DNA of 64,000 nt from Patellaria atrata CBS 101060 (Eukaryota; Ascomycota; Dothideomycetes; Patellariales; Patellariaceae), in the NCBI GenBank assembly GCA_010093705.1, contig MU006089.1, positions 534,562 to 598,561 of the forward strand, given 5' to 3'. Below are positions 24,665 through 34,598 of the stretch, in pieces. A model generated the notes under the pieces. It saw only the letters and a list, made by a program, of their open reading frames with translations, ran no database searches and was not told the origin of the DNA. Numbering within the stretch: the stretch's first letter is position 1; every line of letters starts with the position of its first letter. Position numbers and translations under genes: made by a program.

Positions 24665-25516
24665 TAGGTTTGGACTATTTCCTCTATGGTTTATTTGGGC
24701 CTCTTCAATTTGAGGTGAGAATGAATCTCCTGTTACGAAAGATTCATGTTTCTTAGAATCGATTAATACCACCCCGTATCTGGATCTCATTGTGTCTCAA
24801 CAGAATTATGAATACATACCTCCAGGTCAGATACCCTACGTGATTCTAAAAGAATTTCACATTCACCCTCTCTCCCCATCATAAATTTTCTTGTCGATGG
24901 CGGGAACTTTGGTCGCAATATAATACAGAGAGCAACGTTGTACAGAATTGAAGCTACACCCGAAGGATTGTGAGAGAGTCGAGGCTCTTGCGAATAGATC
25001 CAGGAGGCAAAAAAGGAGCTACTTTCTATAGCATTGCGGTGATCGAAACTCATCATGGAAACGTACCATAGTTAATTCTCGACCGTGGCCCTAGGTACCT
25101 TAATTCTCATCATTGTGCGCTTTGTAGTCATAGTGGATTGAACAAAGAGCGTGAAAGGAGAGGAAGGGGAAAAGGGAATTCGTTTGATACGAGCATTAAG
25201 ATCCCGTAGGTCGGATATTCTCACCCCAGTTATCCTTCGGTCCTTCCATTTTCTCCTATTCATGCGGTCTACATTTGGAAGCGTAAGCTGTTGGAAGGTA
25301 CGGTTGGTGCTTCTTTCCTTCTTCGTCTGAGCGACCCCTTAAGATTTCGTCCATGGTTACGTCAGGATGGCAGGTGTGGAAGTCGCGTCCCTTGGGTTGC
25401 TGGAGTTCTCCTTTTCAAAGTGCTCGATCTTTTCTCTTTTCTCTTCTCTCTTTCTTTCTCTCTTCTTGTCTCTTTTTGTTCATCAGTTCCTAAGCTACTT
25501 GTTCTGATACCCAAAT
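24665..25516. other. Intergenic region
   Basis: About 0.85 kb between the pseudogene and the next plus-strand gene. No supported gene. Its right end is the pyrimidine-rich promoter of the following gene. Confidence 0.55.
25427..25480 (+). promoter_or_regulatory. Pyrimidine-rich core promoter tract
   Basis: More than 50 bases of almost pure C/T on the coding strand just upstream of the ATG at 25517. Such tracts commonly flank transcription starts in filamentous ascomycetes. Confidence 0.5.
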
Positions 25517-26397
25517 ATGGTTTATCAAACCAATGGTGAAAAGGAGAAAGCTACGCATGAAGCCGGATATGAAGTATTTCGTAAAGCGGTGATTGACCAT
25601 TACGCCACACGCATGGTATCTAAAGGATCTCCACCTCCAGTGAGCGACTCTGAGGCAGGGATCAAAACCAGTAATCCAAATAAGGCTCCGCAAGACGGCA
25701 ACATTCGCGTCCCAACACCTTCTCCAAATCCGTTGAGCGCACTCGGGTTCCCGCCATTTACGTCAGTTACGGAAAAGGCCAAAGAGAGGAGAGCTGGCAA
25801 GGACATGAATGATGCAGTACAACCATCGCCTTCTGTGAAGACCTCATCTGCTTCAAAGTCTCCCATACTCAATGGAAAACGCACTCTCGACCAGTGTATC
25901 ATTGACCTCGAATCTGACTGTTCAGATCAGTGGGAATCCGGAATCTCCTCAAAAGACCCTAGCGGTGGTAAGAACATCCACAATGGACATCCTCCATTCA
26001 AGCGTACCAAGCGCAAAGGTACATTCAAGAAGAACACCAAACCTCGTTCAAAGCAACGTACGGATTCTAGTATGATTCTTATTCACCGATAACATCATTT
26101 AAGCCGAGTTAACTCTCATTTCTAGCCTCTACCCAACCTGATGAAGATCTGATCGAACCAAGTGAGCATCACTCGCACATATCATTCTGCGTCACGTTGG
26201 TCTCAGACTCGAGCACTGGTGATGGGAACCAGAATAGTGCAACTCTATCAGGGGTTAGTGACTAACTGTGGTGGTTCATGAGCCTGTATCAATGCTGATC
26301 ATCTCACACGTAGGAAATTTGCACTAACCTCCCAAAAAATCCATACGTAGGCATTTCAGCAAGGGATAAATCTGTTACATTCCATTCTATTGGTTAG
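25517..26397 (+). CDS. Hypothetical basic protein, 239 residues
   Basis: I do not recognise a family. The proposed model has four exons: 25517-26069, 26126-26161, 26207-26253 and 26314-26397. All introns are 45-60 bp and every junction keeps the frame. Exon 1 alone could encode 191 residues, but splicing at the GTATGA donor extends the product with a Ser/Thr/Asn-rich tail ending in VTFHSIG. The N-terminus (GEKEKATHEAGYEVFRKAV) looks helical. The middle is Pro/Ser-rich. Near residues 160-184 a very basic segment (PFKRTKRKGTFKKNTKPR) could be a nuclear localisation signal or nucleic-acid-binding patch. The small exons 2 and 3 make the 3' part of the model less certain than the first exon. Confidence 0.6.
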
Positions 26398-26933
26398 GAG
26401 CCAGTAAAGAAGGTCGAACGACAGGGTATATCTTTCAAGCACGATTTCGAGCAAACAAGTTGATCTTAGCTGTATCAAGCGTGTGATCTGGCATTAATAC
26501 TCTCTCTGTTTAGCACATTATCTGTTCGGCAATCTATTATGCTGGAGGTCTCGTCATCGAAGCACCAGAAAGTTCACAGATCTCTCATACATCTCTCATA
26601 TTTCATGTTTTCAACCTCAACCAAAAGTAAAGAGGGACTCAATATCTCAGTAAACAGTCCAATTGCACAAATCTAGCAATCCACCTACTTACCAACTCCA
26701 ACCCGCACCAAAGCAGTTAGACCTCCTAAAAAAAAAAGAAACTCAAGCTCCATCCTAAAAATAGCTCAAGAGACCCACCTACGACACTCACGTCGCCCAC
26801 GTCGATCCCGCGACATCCAGGGGCTCCGTTTCGAGTATCGGATCCAACACTTACAGCTCCCATCCTGTCTCCATACTTACCCCATACCTACTTTTTTCCC
26901 ATCCTACCTTTCATCCCTCATACCCAGACCAAC
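26398..26933. other. Intergenic region
   Basis: About 0.5 kb, AT-rich, with a short A run near 26728. It should hold the 3' ends of the flanking convergent genes. No gene or RNA recognised. Confidence 0.5.
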
Positions 26934-27164
26934 CTATCGCACAAACGCCCCCGCCCTCTCATCTCCCAACCCAAGAACCCCCTCATCCCACCCATTCGCA
27001 ACCAAAACGTCCCGGAACACGCTGACGGGTAAAGAGTAGCCGGTCTTGGCCCAGCGGCCGTTAAACCAGGCCGCCAGCGCGTCGATCGAGGGGGCGAAAT
27101 CGCGTTCGTCCCAGGCGCAGAGAATTTGGGCGATTATGGGGGCGTCGGGGAGGGGTTGGGCCAT
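26934..27164 (-). CDS. Small hypothetical protein, gene interrupted by assembly gap
   Basis: An open frame of 76 residues from an ATG at 27164, nine bases from the N gap. The product has a folded look (APIIAQILCAWDERDFAPS, then a Trp/Phe-rich stretch AAWFNGRWAKTGYSLP) and ends with GDERAGAFVR. I do not recognise a family. On the same strand, upstream of the gap, a consensus donor GTAAGTAC begins at about 27368, so an upstream exon or leader may be spliced across the gap. The intron acceptor and possibly some coding bases would then be in the missing sequence. The coding strand begins C-rich and ends G-rich, as in several neighbours. Confidence 0.5.
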   Translation of the reverse strand: MAQPLPDAPIIAQILCAWDERDFAPSIDALAAWFNGRWAKTGYSLPVSVFRDVLVANGWDEGVLGLGDERAGAFVR

Positions 27165-27172
27165 TTTTTTTT

Positions 27173-27272
27173 NNNNNNNNNNNNNNNNNNNNNNNNNNNN
27201 NNNNNNNNNNNNNNNNNNNNNNNNNNNNNNNNNNNNNNNNNNNNNNNNNNNNNNNNNNNNNNNNNNNNNNNN
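27173..27272. other. Assembly gap, 100 N
   Basis: Exactly 100 undetermined bases, the usual placeholder for a gap of unknown length. The flanks are a T run on the left and A/G homopolymer-rich sequence on the right, which probably caused the break. Confidence 0.99.
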
Positions 27273-28065
27273 AAAAAGGGGTATAAATAAAAGGGGTGGT
27301 TAATGGGGGGAGGGGAAAAAAGGAACGGGGGATTTTGAAAAGGGGAAATGGGGGAGTGGGGTACTTACCTGCCCTTTTAGTCAAACACCAAACAGATACC
27401 AGATACCAATTATTGGAGGGAAGAGGAAGAGAAAGAGGAAGAGTCGCACTGCGATGTCTTTTTCTTTCCCTGGGCGGTGTTTTGAAAGGGTGACTTGCTG
27501 TTGGGGTGGGATGTGTTGGATGAGGAGGGATTAGTTCGTTGGCGTCAGGGTGAGGGTTTATATGTGCGTCGAGGAGATACCAAAAGGGGAGCGAGGGGAG
27601 TACGGGGGGATGAAAGAATGTGGTGGTCAAAGAGGGGGGATGAGGATGAAAGGAAAGAATAGGGGGGTAAAGGGGCTTTGTTTACCCTCTTTGTGGGTTC
27701 GGGGAGAGAAGGGGGTTGGAAGTTGGAAGTTTCGAGTATGGAAGGTGTGAAAGTAGATATGTGGACAATGAGTGGATAATAGCTTTGTAGTCCCATGTTG
27801 GAGTGAAAGAAAGGGGGAACCCGAGGATAGTGAATATGGAGGGATAATGGGAATCAGGTGTTCTTTGTGCTTTTTCTGAGTGATTGATATGGATATTGAG
27901 AAGTTGAAACAACAAGAAAAATGGAAAGAATGCAAGTGTAATGGTCTTTGTTATTTTCCTATTATTCTTGTCGGTATCTACCCTTCTTGTGACTACCCAG
28001 GATTCCACCAAGTACCTCCCAACGAGTCTGTTATTAGCATTCTCTAACTTGCATGGAGACAAACT
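27273..28065. other. Purine-rich intergenic region right of the gap
   Basis: The plus strand from 27273 to about 27840 is strongly A/G-rich with many GGGG and AAAA runs. On the minus strand this is pyrimidine-rich, fitting a promoter or leader for the small minus-strand gene. The rest is the 3' flank of the NF-X1 gene. Long open frames here are compositional artefacts. Confidence 0.5.
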
Positions 28066-31000
28066 CTAAGCCTCAGTAACTTCCTCGGGTATCACATCTC
28101 CCACCCTACCCTCCTCACCACCACTCTCCCCACTAACCGCCTTTTCCTTCTCCTCTTCCTCTATCTCAGCAGCTTCCCAATCATCAACCACACTAGGCTT
28201 CCTCTCCTTCCCCCTGACGGCACTTTCCCAATCCTTCCCCACCAACTTCTCCTTCTTCTTACTCAGACTCAGCACGGTAAAACTATTGTTACCTCTGGCT
28301 GCTTGCGTCACCGGTGCTCTCGCAGGTGCTGCCGCTTTGGCTGCAACCTGACTCCAACCGCTGCTAGCGTCATCTTCTCTGCGTTCGAGGTTGAGCGAGG
28401 AGTCAAGCCGACAGAGCTGCACCCTCCCCACCGCCTGAGCGGCGAGGAGGTGCGTGACGACTGGTTTGAGATCCCTCAGCTCGTTTTCGACGTCACGGTC
28501 GCCGAGCTCGGCGGTGGCTTTGAGAACGATCTCCTCGCTCGGCAAGAAGGAGATATCGAGCTTAAGTTGCGGTTTCGAAGCCAGAGCGGGCCTGATGGCT
28601 GTTCGGAGCTCCTCGATTGTGAGGCCGAAGCGCGGAGATGTGATTAGGAAGCCGTTGAACGGATCTCCGACTAGGTTGCTTGCTTTGAGCTTCTTGCGGA
28701 CTGTTTTCTCGGCTGAGGCGGTGGGATTGGCTGTGACGCGCTGGAGATATCGTATCCGTGCACATTCTGCGAGTGTCTTCACGGGAGCCATGACGAATTT
28801 TGGTGTCTTGAATATAGCGATGTGGCGATGAGGTTCTGGATCCATACTTTCGGAGTCGAAGCCGAAATCTTCAGCTAAGGAGTGCAGGAAAGCGCGTTGG
28901 TGTGACGGCATGGGCTTGAAGCGCAACCTCTTCTCTTCCGTGTCGGCGGCAAAGATGCGTAGGGTCTTTTCTTGATTTTGTGCCCATTTAACGTTTTCTT
29001 GGAACATGTTGATAGTCTCGGCGGAGTAAGGTACATGGTTGTCGGTGTGAGTTACTTGGTCGATATTAAGTGCCAGAGCCAACTTTCGGTTTCGCTCAAG
29101 ACGAGCACACTCATCATCGCATTTGAGAGTCTTCGTACTATTTCCAGCAGTCCCTTTGACGGCATTGCATTTTGCCTCTTGCTTGATGTGCTGACAGTCG
29201 CAAGTGATAAATATCTTGAACTGACACGGCTTGTCCTCCTTACAAGAATAAGGAGAATGACAACGCTCGGAGCATGGATGACCACAACTCTTCTCCTTCC
29301 CACATCCTTGTTGACATGCTGCCCAAGCATCCTCGCATTCGCTAGGTCTATGGCAGGGTTGGCGACACTTGTGAGAGCCACATTTCAACTTCTTCCCACA
29401 GACCTCTCCACATCGAACATCGTTGAGCCAGCATTGTTGATTCTTGAGTGTATTCCTGCCGCACATACAAGACTTTTGAGTCAAGAAAGGGCACTTCGGA
29501 CATTCTTCGTCATCCTGATGACAGTTGTGAGGTACCTGAGGATGACCACAATCCTTCGCTCGTCCACATTGAAAGCGGCAAGGAGGTGGTTGCGTCCCAC
29601 ATGGTAAAGGAGGTTGAAGAACGGTGCGGCCACAGTTACAACCGATGTCATCAAAAATAGCTTCTCGGCAGCTCCCACATGGACCCTTATGGCAAAGCTC
29701 TTGACAACTATGGTTACCACACTTCAGAAGTCGACCACATGGTCTCGTACAAATATGCTCCGCCTCGAAACCATCGTCAAATGGCCTGAGAGCTGAGTTT
29801 AAGGGACGAAGTTTTCGTTTATTCGACTGCCTCTCCGCGGCTTTCTTCTCTCCAGCACAGCAACGCTCACCACATTCATGTCTTCCACAGTTGAGACTAA
29901 CGCGACAGACACGGAAACATTGTGGTCGCTCTACCGTACCTTGATGACACATGGTGCTCGTAGTCGTACGGCCGCATCGGCATGTAATCGGAACACTCTG
30001 GAAGCATGGCATGCAGTCTCCGGAATGACAGACTTGCTGACATGGATGGCCACACGACAACAGTTTAAGGCATACCTTTTCGCAGTTCGGAATGGGATCC
30101 TCACATGTGGTTCGAGGAGCATCCGAGACTTTCGATAGTGGGGTTTTGCCGCACGGACAATGGGAGACAACATTCGGAGAACGAGGGCAGTGAGGTGGAT
30201 CCGGAAGCTGAATATGACATGTCTTTTCGCAATTGTGCTTGCCACAGCCGAATGCACGGTTGCAAACTTTCCCACAGTCAAAAACACAGGTCCACCGCTC
30301 CAGAACTTCTTTTCCGTCTTGATTCATATGTGATATCGAGCTGAACTTTTCATCCTCCTTATCACAACACAAAACATCTTTTTCTGTCTGACCGCAGTAG
30401 CAACGGGAGGGAACAAGGACCTCGCATGCTCCACAAAGACCTTCATGACAGGGTCGCTCGCAATAATGGTCTCCGCAGGGCATCAACTCTCCACACACCT
30501 GACCACAGCTCCAGCCATTTTCGTAGTCTGTATCTATGCACCGTTTGGTACTAACATCTTTCCCACAGAAGCAACTTTGCGCTGGACCCATCTGCGAACA
30601 TGGAGGGCAAGGGCCGGCATGACATAGTTCGGCACATCTATGAGGGCATTTCTTTGGTATTACTCGAGATCTTGAGCAAGTTTGCCCGCACGAGAAAGGA
30701 GGTAACCCAGGTTCCGACTTAGGATCGATTTCCTTTTCGCACCAGCATGTAAATGACTTTAGTAAGGTATCCTTGGGTAGATTACAACCAGGGCATCTCC
30801 ATTGTCGAGGTGGTGGTATGTCTCCATTTTGGGCCTGTTGCTGAGCCATTGCGGAACCCTCATTTGAGGACCATTTCTTGATACAGGTCATGTGAAACAC
30901 CGTCCAGCATGTCCTACAACTCCATACCTTTGAATTTCTGTAAACTTCATTCGTACATATGGCACATTCATAATGTCCATTGTCGATATCCTCATGTATC

Positions 31001-31608
31001 CTTGTAGCAATATCCGGTGCGCTAGATTTTGATGCTCTACGTCTACGAGGTTTTAGCTGAGGAGGTGGTCTAGATTGGACGGGTTTCCCAGGTTTAAAAT
31101 CCGGTGAATTAGCTTGTAATTGGGAATTAGCTGTTGGTGGTTCGTTGGATGTAAGCTGACCCCCAAACTGCCGCCCTTGTGCCATCATGGCCGTATTGAT
31201 CCTTTGATTTTGAGCAGCACGAGGTTGTCGTGGTGGTTGTCCAGCTATGCCATCAGTTCTTCTTATATCTCTTGCTTGGATTAATCTTCCACCTCCACGT
31301 CCCCTTCGTCTTCCTCGATTTGGTGCTTCTGTTACAGAGACATCTGCGCTGGATGGTTCTGCGGATTGTGCTTGTGGTGCGGGTGCAAGGGACACTGGCG
31401 CAATTGCGGAGACATCGTTTCTTATAGTTTGTGCCCTATTGCCTCCTCTTCTATTATAATTACCTAGTCGAGCACTAGATTCACCGTCTTCTTGCTGGGA
31501 CCGGTCACCACCATCTCGCTGCGGTCGTCTTCGGTTTCTGGGTCGTCTTGGTGTGATTGGATTTGAAGTGGGATTCTGCGGAGCGGATTGAGGTGGTAGG
31601 GTTGTCAT
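28066..31608 (-). CDS. NF-X1-type zinc-finger protein (Fap1/NFX1 family), RING-like and R3H domains
   Basis: Intronless frame giving 1180 residues from the ATG at 31608. An upstream in-frame ATG at 31659 would add 17. The N-terminal about 200 residues are disordered and Arg/Gln/Pro-rich. A RING/PHD-like cluster starts at YECAICTNEVYR, continues SCRTCWTVFHMTC and ends CPGCNLP. A long series of NF-X1 fingers follows (for example CGKHNCEKTCH, CGHPCQQVCHSGDC, CGNHSCQELCHKGPC, CGSHKCRQPCH, CGHPCSERCH). An R3H nucleic-acid-binding domain lies around FKPMPSHQRAFLHSLAEDFG. The yeast relative Fap1 binds the FKBP12 prolyl isomerase and affects rapamycin response; human NFX1 is a DNA-binding repressor and E3 ligase. 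The C-terminus is acidic. Divergent from the BIG1-like gene. Confidence 0.94.
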   Translation of the reverse strand: MTTLPPQSAPQNPTSNPITPRRPRNRRRPQRDGGDRSQQEDGESSARLGNYNRRGGNRAQTIRNDVSAIAPVSLAPAPQAQSAEPSSADVSVTEAPNRGRRRGRGGGRLIQARDIRRTDGIAGQPPRQPRAAQNQRINTAMMAQGRQFGGQLTSNEPPTANSQLQANSPDFKPGKPVQSRPPPQLKPRRRRASKSSAPDIATRIHEDIDNGHYECAICTNEVYRNSKVWSCRTCWTVFHMTCIKKWSSNEGSAMAQQQAQNGDIPPPRQWRCPGCNLPKDTLLKSFTCWCEKEIDPKSEPGLPPFSCGQTCSRSRVIPKKCPHRCAELCHAGPCPPCSQMGPAQSCFCGKDVSTKRCIDTDYENGWSCGQVCGELMPCGDHYCERPCHEGLCGACEVLVPSRCYCGQTEKDVLCCDKEDEKFSSISHMNQDGKEVLERWTCVFDCGKVCNRAFGCGKHNCEKTCHIQLPDPPHCPRSPNVVSHCPCGKTPLSKVSDAPRTTCEDPIPNCEKVCLKLLSCGHPCQQVCHSGDCMPCFQSVPITCRCGRTTTSTMCHQGTVERPQCFRVCRVSLNCGRHECGERCCAGEKKAAERQSNKRKLRPLNSALRPFDDGFEAEHICTRPCGRLLKCGNHSCQELCHKGPCGSCREAIFDDIGCNCGRTVLQPPLPCGTQPPPCRFQCGRAKDCGHPQVPHNCHQDDEECPKCPFLTQKSCMCGRNTLKNQQCWLNDVRCGEVCGKKLKCGSHKCRQPCHRPSECEDAWAACQQGCGKEKSCGHPCSERCHSPYSCKEDKPCQFKIFITCDCQHIKQEAKCNAVKGTAGNSTKTLKCDDECARLERNRKLALALNIDQVTHTDNHVPYSAETINMFQENVKWAQNQEKTLRIFAADTEEKRLRFKPMPSHQRAFLHSLAEDFGFDSESMDPEPHRHIAIFKTPKFVMAPVKTLAECARIRYLQRVTANPTASAEKTVRKKLKASNLVGDPFNGFLITSPRFGLTIEELRTAIRPALASKPQLKLDISFLPSEEIVLKATAELGDRDVENELRDLKPVVTHLLAAQAVGRVQLCRLDSSLNLERREDDASSGWSQVAAKAAAPARAPVTQAARGNNSFTVLSLSKKKEKLVGKDWESAVRGKERKPSVVDDWEAAEIEEEEKEKAVSGESGGEEGRVGDVIPEEVTEA

Positions 31609-32235
31609 GTTGTCCTGTGTTTCTAAATCGATCCCTCTATAGTGGCGGGTATTTCCCATAAAGCGATTGCTGGTTTCACTAAAAGCTTTTGAGGAGGATA
31701 TTGTTATGCGGTCTTTAGTGAAGAAGGAAAGAAGGGCCCTGAAAGTCTCCGAGAATTTAGGCTTCAAAAAACGGCCTAAGTAAACAGTAAGGAAAGGAAA
31801 TGTTTGTGTTGTAGGTTGAGAAGTGGCAAGCAGAGCAATAAATGGATATTGGGAGAAGAGGGCTTAAGTCAGCATGGACTTCCTCAAAGGTCACTTCCAA
31901 ATCCTCGGGAACTTGTGAGTCAATGATATGGTTTAAAATATTGGCATTAAATCTATTCCGTAGTTTATCCCGTGAATGTTGCTGTAACTCTGACTCTTCG
32001 TCCGATTGTTGAAGTTGCAAAGCCACAATTTCTGTATGAATCATCTACAACTTTTTCCCGAAAGAACACCACCGTCATAATGCTAGATAGATAGGCTAGT
32101 CTACTTTAGAGCTTAGCTCCGTAAGGAAGTTCTACGGAAGAACTATATTTCCGATATCTGAGCTTCATGACGGGAGCATCACAGGCCGCAACAAGAAAAG
32201 AAGCTACAAAAGCTATCTGTACGATATCCAACCTC
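31609..32235. promoter_or_regulatory. Divergent promoter region, NF-X1 / BIG1-like
   Basis: 627 bp between divergent start codons. It should contain both promoters. The kinase-like hydrophobic frame upstream of 31608 on the minus strand lacks an ATG beyond 31659 and is taken as leader. No specific element is claimed. Confidence 0.5.
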
Positions 32236-33234
32236 ATGAATATGCAGCGGTTTTGGATTGCTGCATTGGCGCTGCCATCGGTTCTGGCTTTTCAGGACAC
32301 ATCTCCTTTCTTCCTCTTCTCTACATCTCAGTGAGTCTTCCTGGAACTGACAGACGCGTCCGATCACAGCTAACGGGCGGGATAGATCAGGAGATACTTT
32401 TCAAAACATCCCCCAGATTTCTACTTTCGATAACATCAATCTAAGATTACTCTCCTTCTTCTCATCATGCCCGTCCGAGAATTACATCGTCGTCAACCAA
32501 CCTGGAGTATCATACCTTGACTACTCAAGCCGCAACTCTGCGCCCTATCTTGAACGATGGCTGAAAGGAGAGAACAAGATAATCGAAACGGCAGCTTTAT
32601 TGCCAGAAGTTGTAAAGAGTAATAGCGGGATCGACAGAGTCAAGTCCCATCTGCGATTAGATTGCGGCGTGAAGCTCCAAAGAATAGACGGAACCAGTAA
32701 GCAGCCCCTCCCCCATATAGGAAAACAAGGTCCCATTTCATCAGACTAACAATATCAGCCGGCGAACTCTCCTTCATCTCTCATACCCCACGAATGATTG
32801 AAATTGATTTCCCAGTTCCGCCTTCCGAGGCAGCGGAAAGAGCAAAATTGCTCATCTCCAGGGACGCCTTCGTCAATGCGGTTGTCAACGACCTTAAAAG
32901 TAACAAATTTACCGTTATTTATACTACCACCCCACCCTCTGAAGAGCAATTCGTGCCACCTTCGATTCAATATGAGATGGATGACCCGTATCCGTCTGCC
33001 CCGCATATGGAATTGAAGCGCGCTTATTCAACGTATAACAACCAGACCTCGTCGAATCTACCTTTGTTTGAGAAGTACCAATTTTTATCTCCCGGTATTT
33101 TCATGACTGGAACCGTTAGTCTTGCTCTCCTCATGATTCTCTACGTTGGTATTAGCGCTATATCTAGCCTTGAGGTCTCGTACTTTGCCTTCAGTAAGGA
33201 GATGGGACCGGCTGCTCAGAGAAAGCAGCAATAG
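32236..33234 (+). CDS. Big1/Voa1-family ER membrane protein
   Basis: Type I membrane protein of the ER. The yeast family members act in beta-1,6-glucan synthesis (Big1) and V-ATPase Vo assembly (Voa1). Three exons: 32236-32330, 32386-32696 and 32759-33234, giving 293 residues. The N-terminus MNMQRFWIAALALPSVLA is a signal peptide, followed by FQDTSPFFLFS, a conserved family start. The luminal part has two cysteines in SCPSENYIVV and RLDCGVK. One transmembrane helix lies in GIFMTGTVSLALLMILYVGI, followed by a short cytosolic tail with FAFSKEMGPAAQRKQQ, matching the Ac45/VOA1-type C-terminal domain. A second in-frame ATG two codons later is possible. Big1 versus Voa1 cannot be decided from sequence alone. 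Confidence 0.9.
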
Positions 33235-33566
33235 GACATGTACAATATAAATCTAGGTTCAGATGGAGTAAATCGGATTTTATTATGTACTATCGACCTG
33301 TTTTGATTCGTAGTTGAAAGCGGAATGATGAACCACTGATGATTCAAACTTTTCCCGTTCCCATGATGTCCCTTCTGCAAAGCAAGATCATTCAATCGCA
33401 ACTCAAAGAAACAGCAGAATGATCATAAGCAGAAAGGAAAGAAAGAAACATGAAATCAACCGCTAACTCCCTCGTCAGTCACCGGTTAGCCGTGAGCATT
33501 CAAGTCATTATATCCTCAACTTCGAAAATTTCCCATTACTCCTTCCATGCATCCTCTCTTTCCCCA
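33235..33566. other. Convergent intergenic region
   Basis: 332 bp holding the 3' ends of the BIG1-like gene and the 2EXR-like gene. Nothing else seen. Confidence 0.5.
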
Positions 33567-34598
33567 TCATGGTAACTTCACACCACCATCAATTTCATCA
33601 TCAGCGAACTCCCTCTTCGGATTGACGATATACGTCAACTCCTCCCTCCACCTCCCCATATGCCCATACTTCTGCTCGATGAACCTCACATAATCCACCA
33701 GCGCCTTTTCCTCGTCCGAGCCGGTAATAATCCTGCGAATGGCCTGCGAAAAGAACGCATGCGTCAAGACGCTGGTCTTCCACATGGCAGACTTACCCAT
33801 GAACTTCCGTTTCGTCCACGGCGATCGCAGAGAGACCGTCACGTTCTTGAGGCGCGGGTTGCGGGTGGTGGAAAAGGCGAGCAAGGGCGCAACCCAGGAT
33901 TCGGCGAGGGTGAAGCGCAGGGGACGGTCCATGACGGAGAGGATGAGGGAGAGCGTGGTGAGGCCGGGCAGGGCTTGGGCGGTGAGGGTGAAGATGCGGA
34001 GGAGGCTTGCGTCGTGGGCTTCTTTGTAGCGCTCCCATTGCGTTTCGCCGGGGTGGCCATAGGTGTTGAAGTCGAGCTTCAGGTGATTGACTAGGGCGAG
34101 CGTTGAGGCCGTGGGCACCTTGAGGAAGTTGTCGAGACGATTGAGGGTGTAGAATTGGAAGGTGGTCTGGGCGTAGAAGAAGACGCTTGCTTCGATATTG
34201 AGTTGTTTGCAGGTGAGGAGAAGACCGGCGAGCGTGGGCCTGAAGAGCGTTCCACGGGTTTCGATGGGCTTGGTTCGTTGTTGGAGCGGTGGAGACCAAC
34301 GGGGACGAGGTTTGTCCACGGTAGAAGACGTGCAGATAGTGGCTTTTGGTTTGATAAGGCTGGATCGCTCTTTGCGGTCGCGCGAGCTCAGCATTTCGAC
34401 CACTATATGGGTGTCGTAAATGTAGGCGTAGATTTTGTTGCGAAGTTCACCTGGGATCGCAAGGAGTGGTGATGTCTTCTTCTTCTGTGGTTCCTTTTTG
34501 GGAGCAGCTGGACGTAGAGGAAGCGTACTGGGAATGACCCAGGACCCTTTCGTCTTGCGGATTTGAGCCTGAGTCGTCGCCGTCTTGAAGGCCGACAT
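33567..34598 (-). CDS. 2EXR/DUF7730-like fungal protein
   Basis: Intronless, 343 residues, start ATG at 34598. Near residue 45 the motif LLAIPGELRNKIYAYIYD opens the domain. This F-box-like start (LP-x-E-(L/I)R-x-x-I(Y/W)) is typical of the large fungal 2EXR and DUF7730 families, followed by LLLTCKQLNIEASVFFYAQT, their second hallmark. The N-terminus is basic (KKEPQKKKTS). Biochemical function of these families is not known. Some members resemble F-box proteins, so a role in protein turnover is possible but unproven. The coding strand is C-rich in its middle part. Confidence 0.85.
   Translation of the reverse strand: MSAFKTATTQAQIRKTKGSWVIPSTLPLRPAAPKKEPQKKKTSPLLAIPGELRNKIYAYIYDTHIVVEMLSSRDRKERSSLIKPKATICTSSTVDKPRPRWSPPLQQRTKPIETRGTLFRPTLAGLLLTCKQLNIEASVFFYAQTTFQFYTLNRLDNFLKVPTASTLALVNHLKLDFNTYGHPGETQWERYKEAHDASLLRIFTLTAQALPGLTTLSLILSVMDRPLRFTLAESWVAPLLAFSTTRNPRLKNVTVSLRSPWTKRKFMGKSAMWKTSVLTHAFFSQAIRRIITGSDEEKALVDYVRFIEQKYGHMGRWREELTYIVNPKREFADDEIDGGVKLP

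Noticed and set aside
27061-27630. Long minus-strand frame across the N gap
   Set aside because: Its length depends on the undetermined bases, and the product is Pro/His/Leu low-complexity from pyrimidine-rich DNA.
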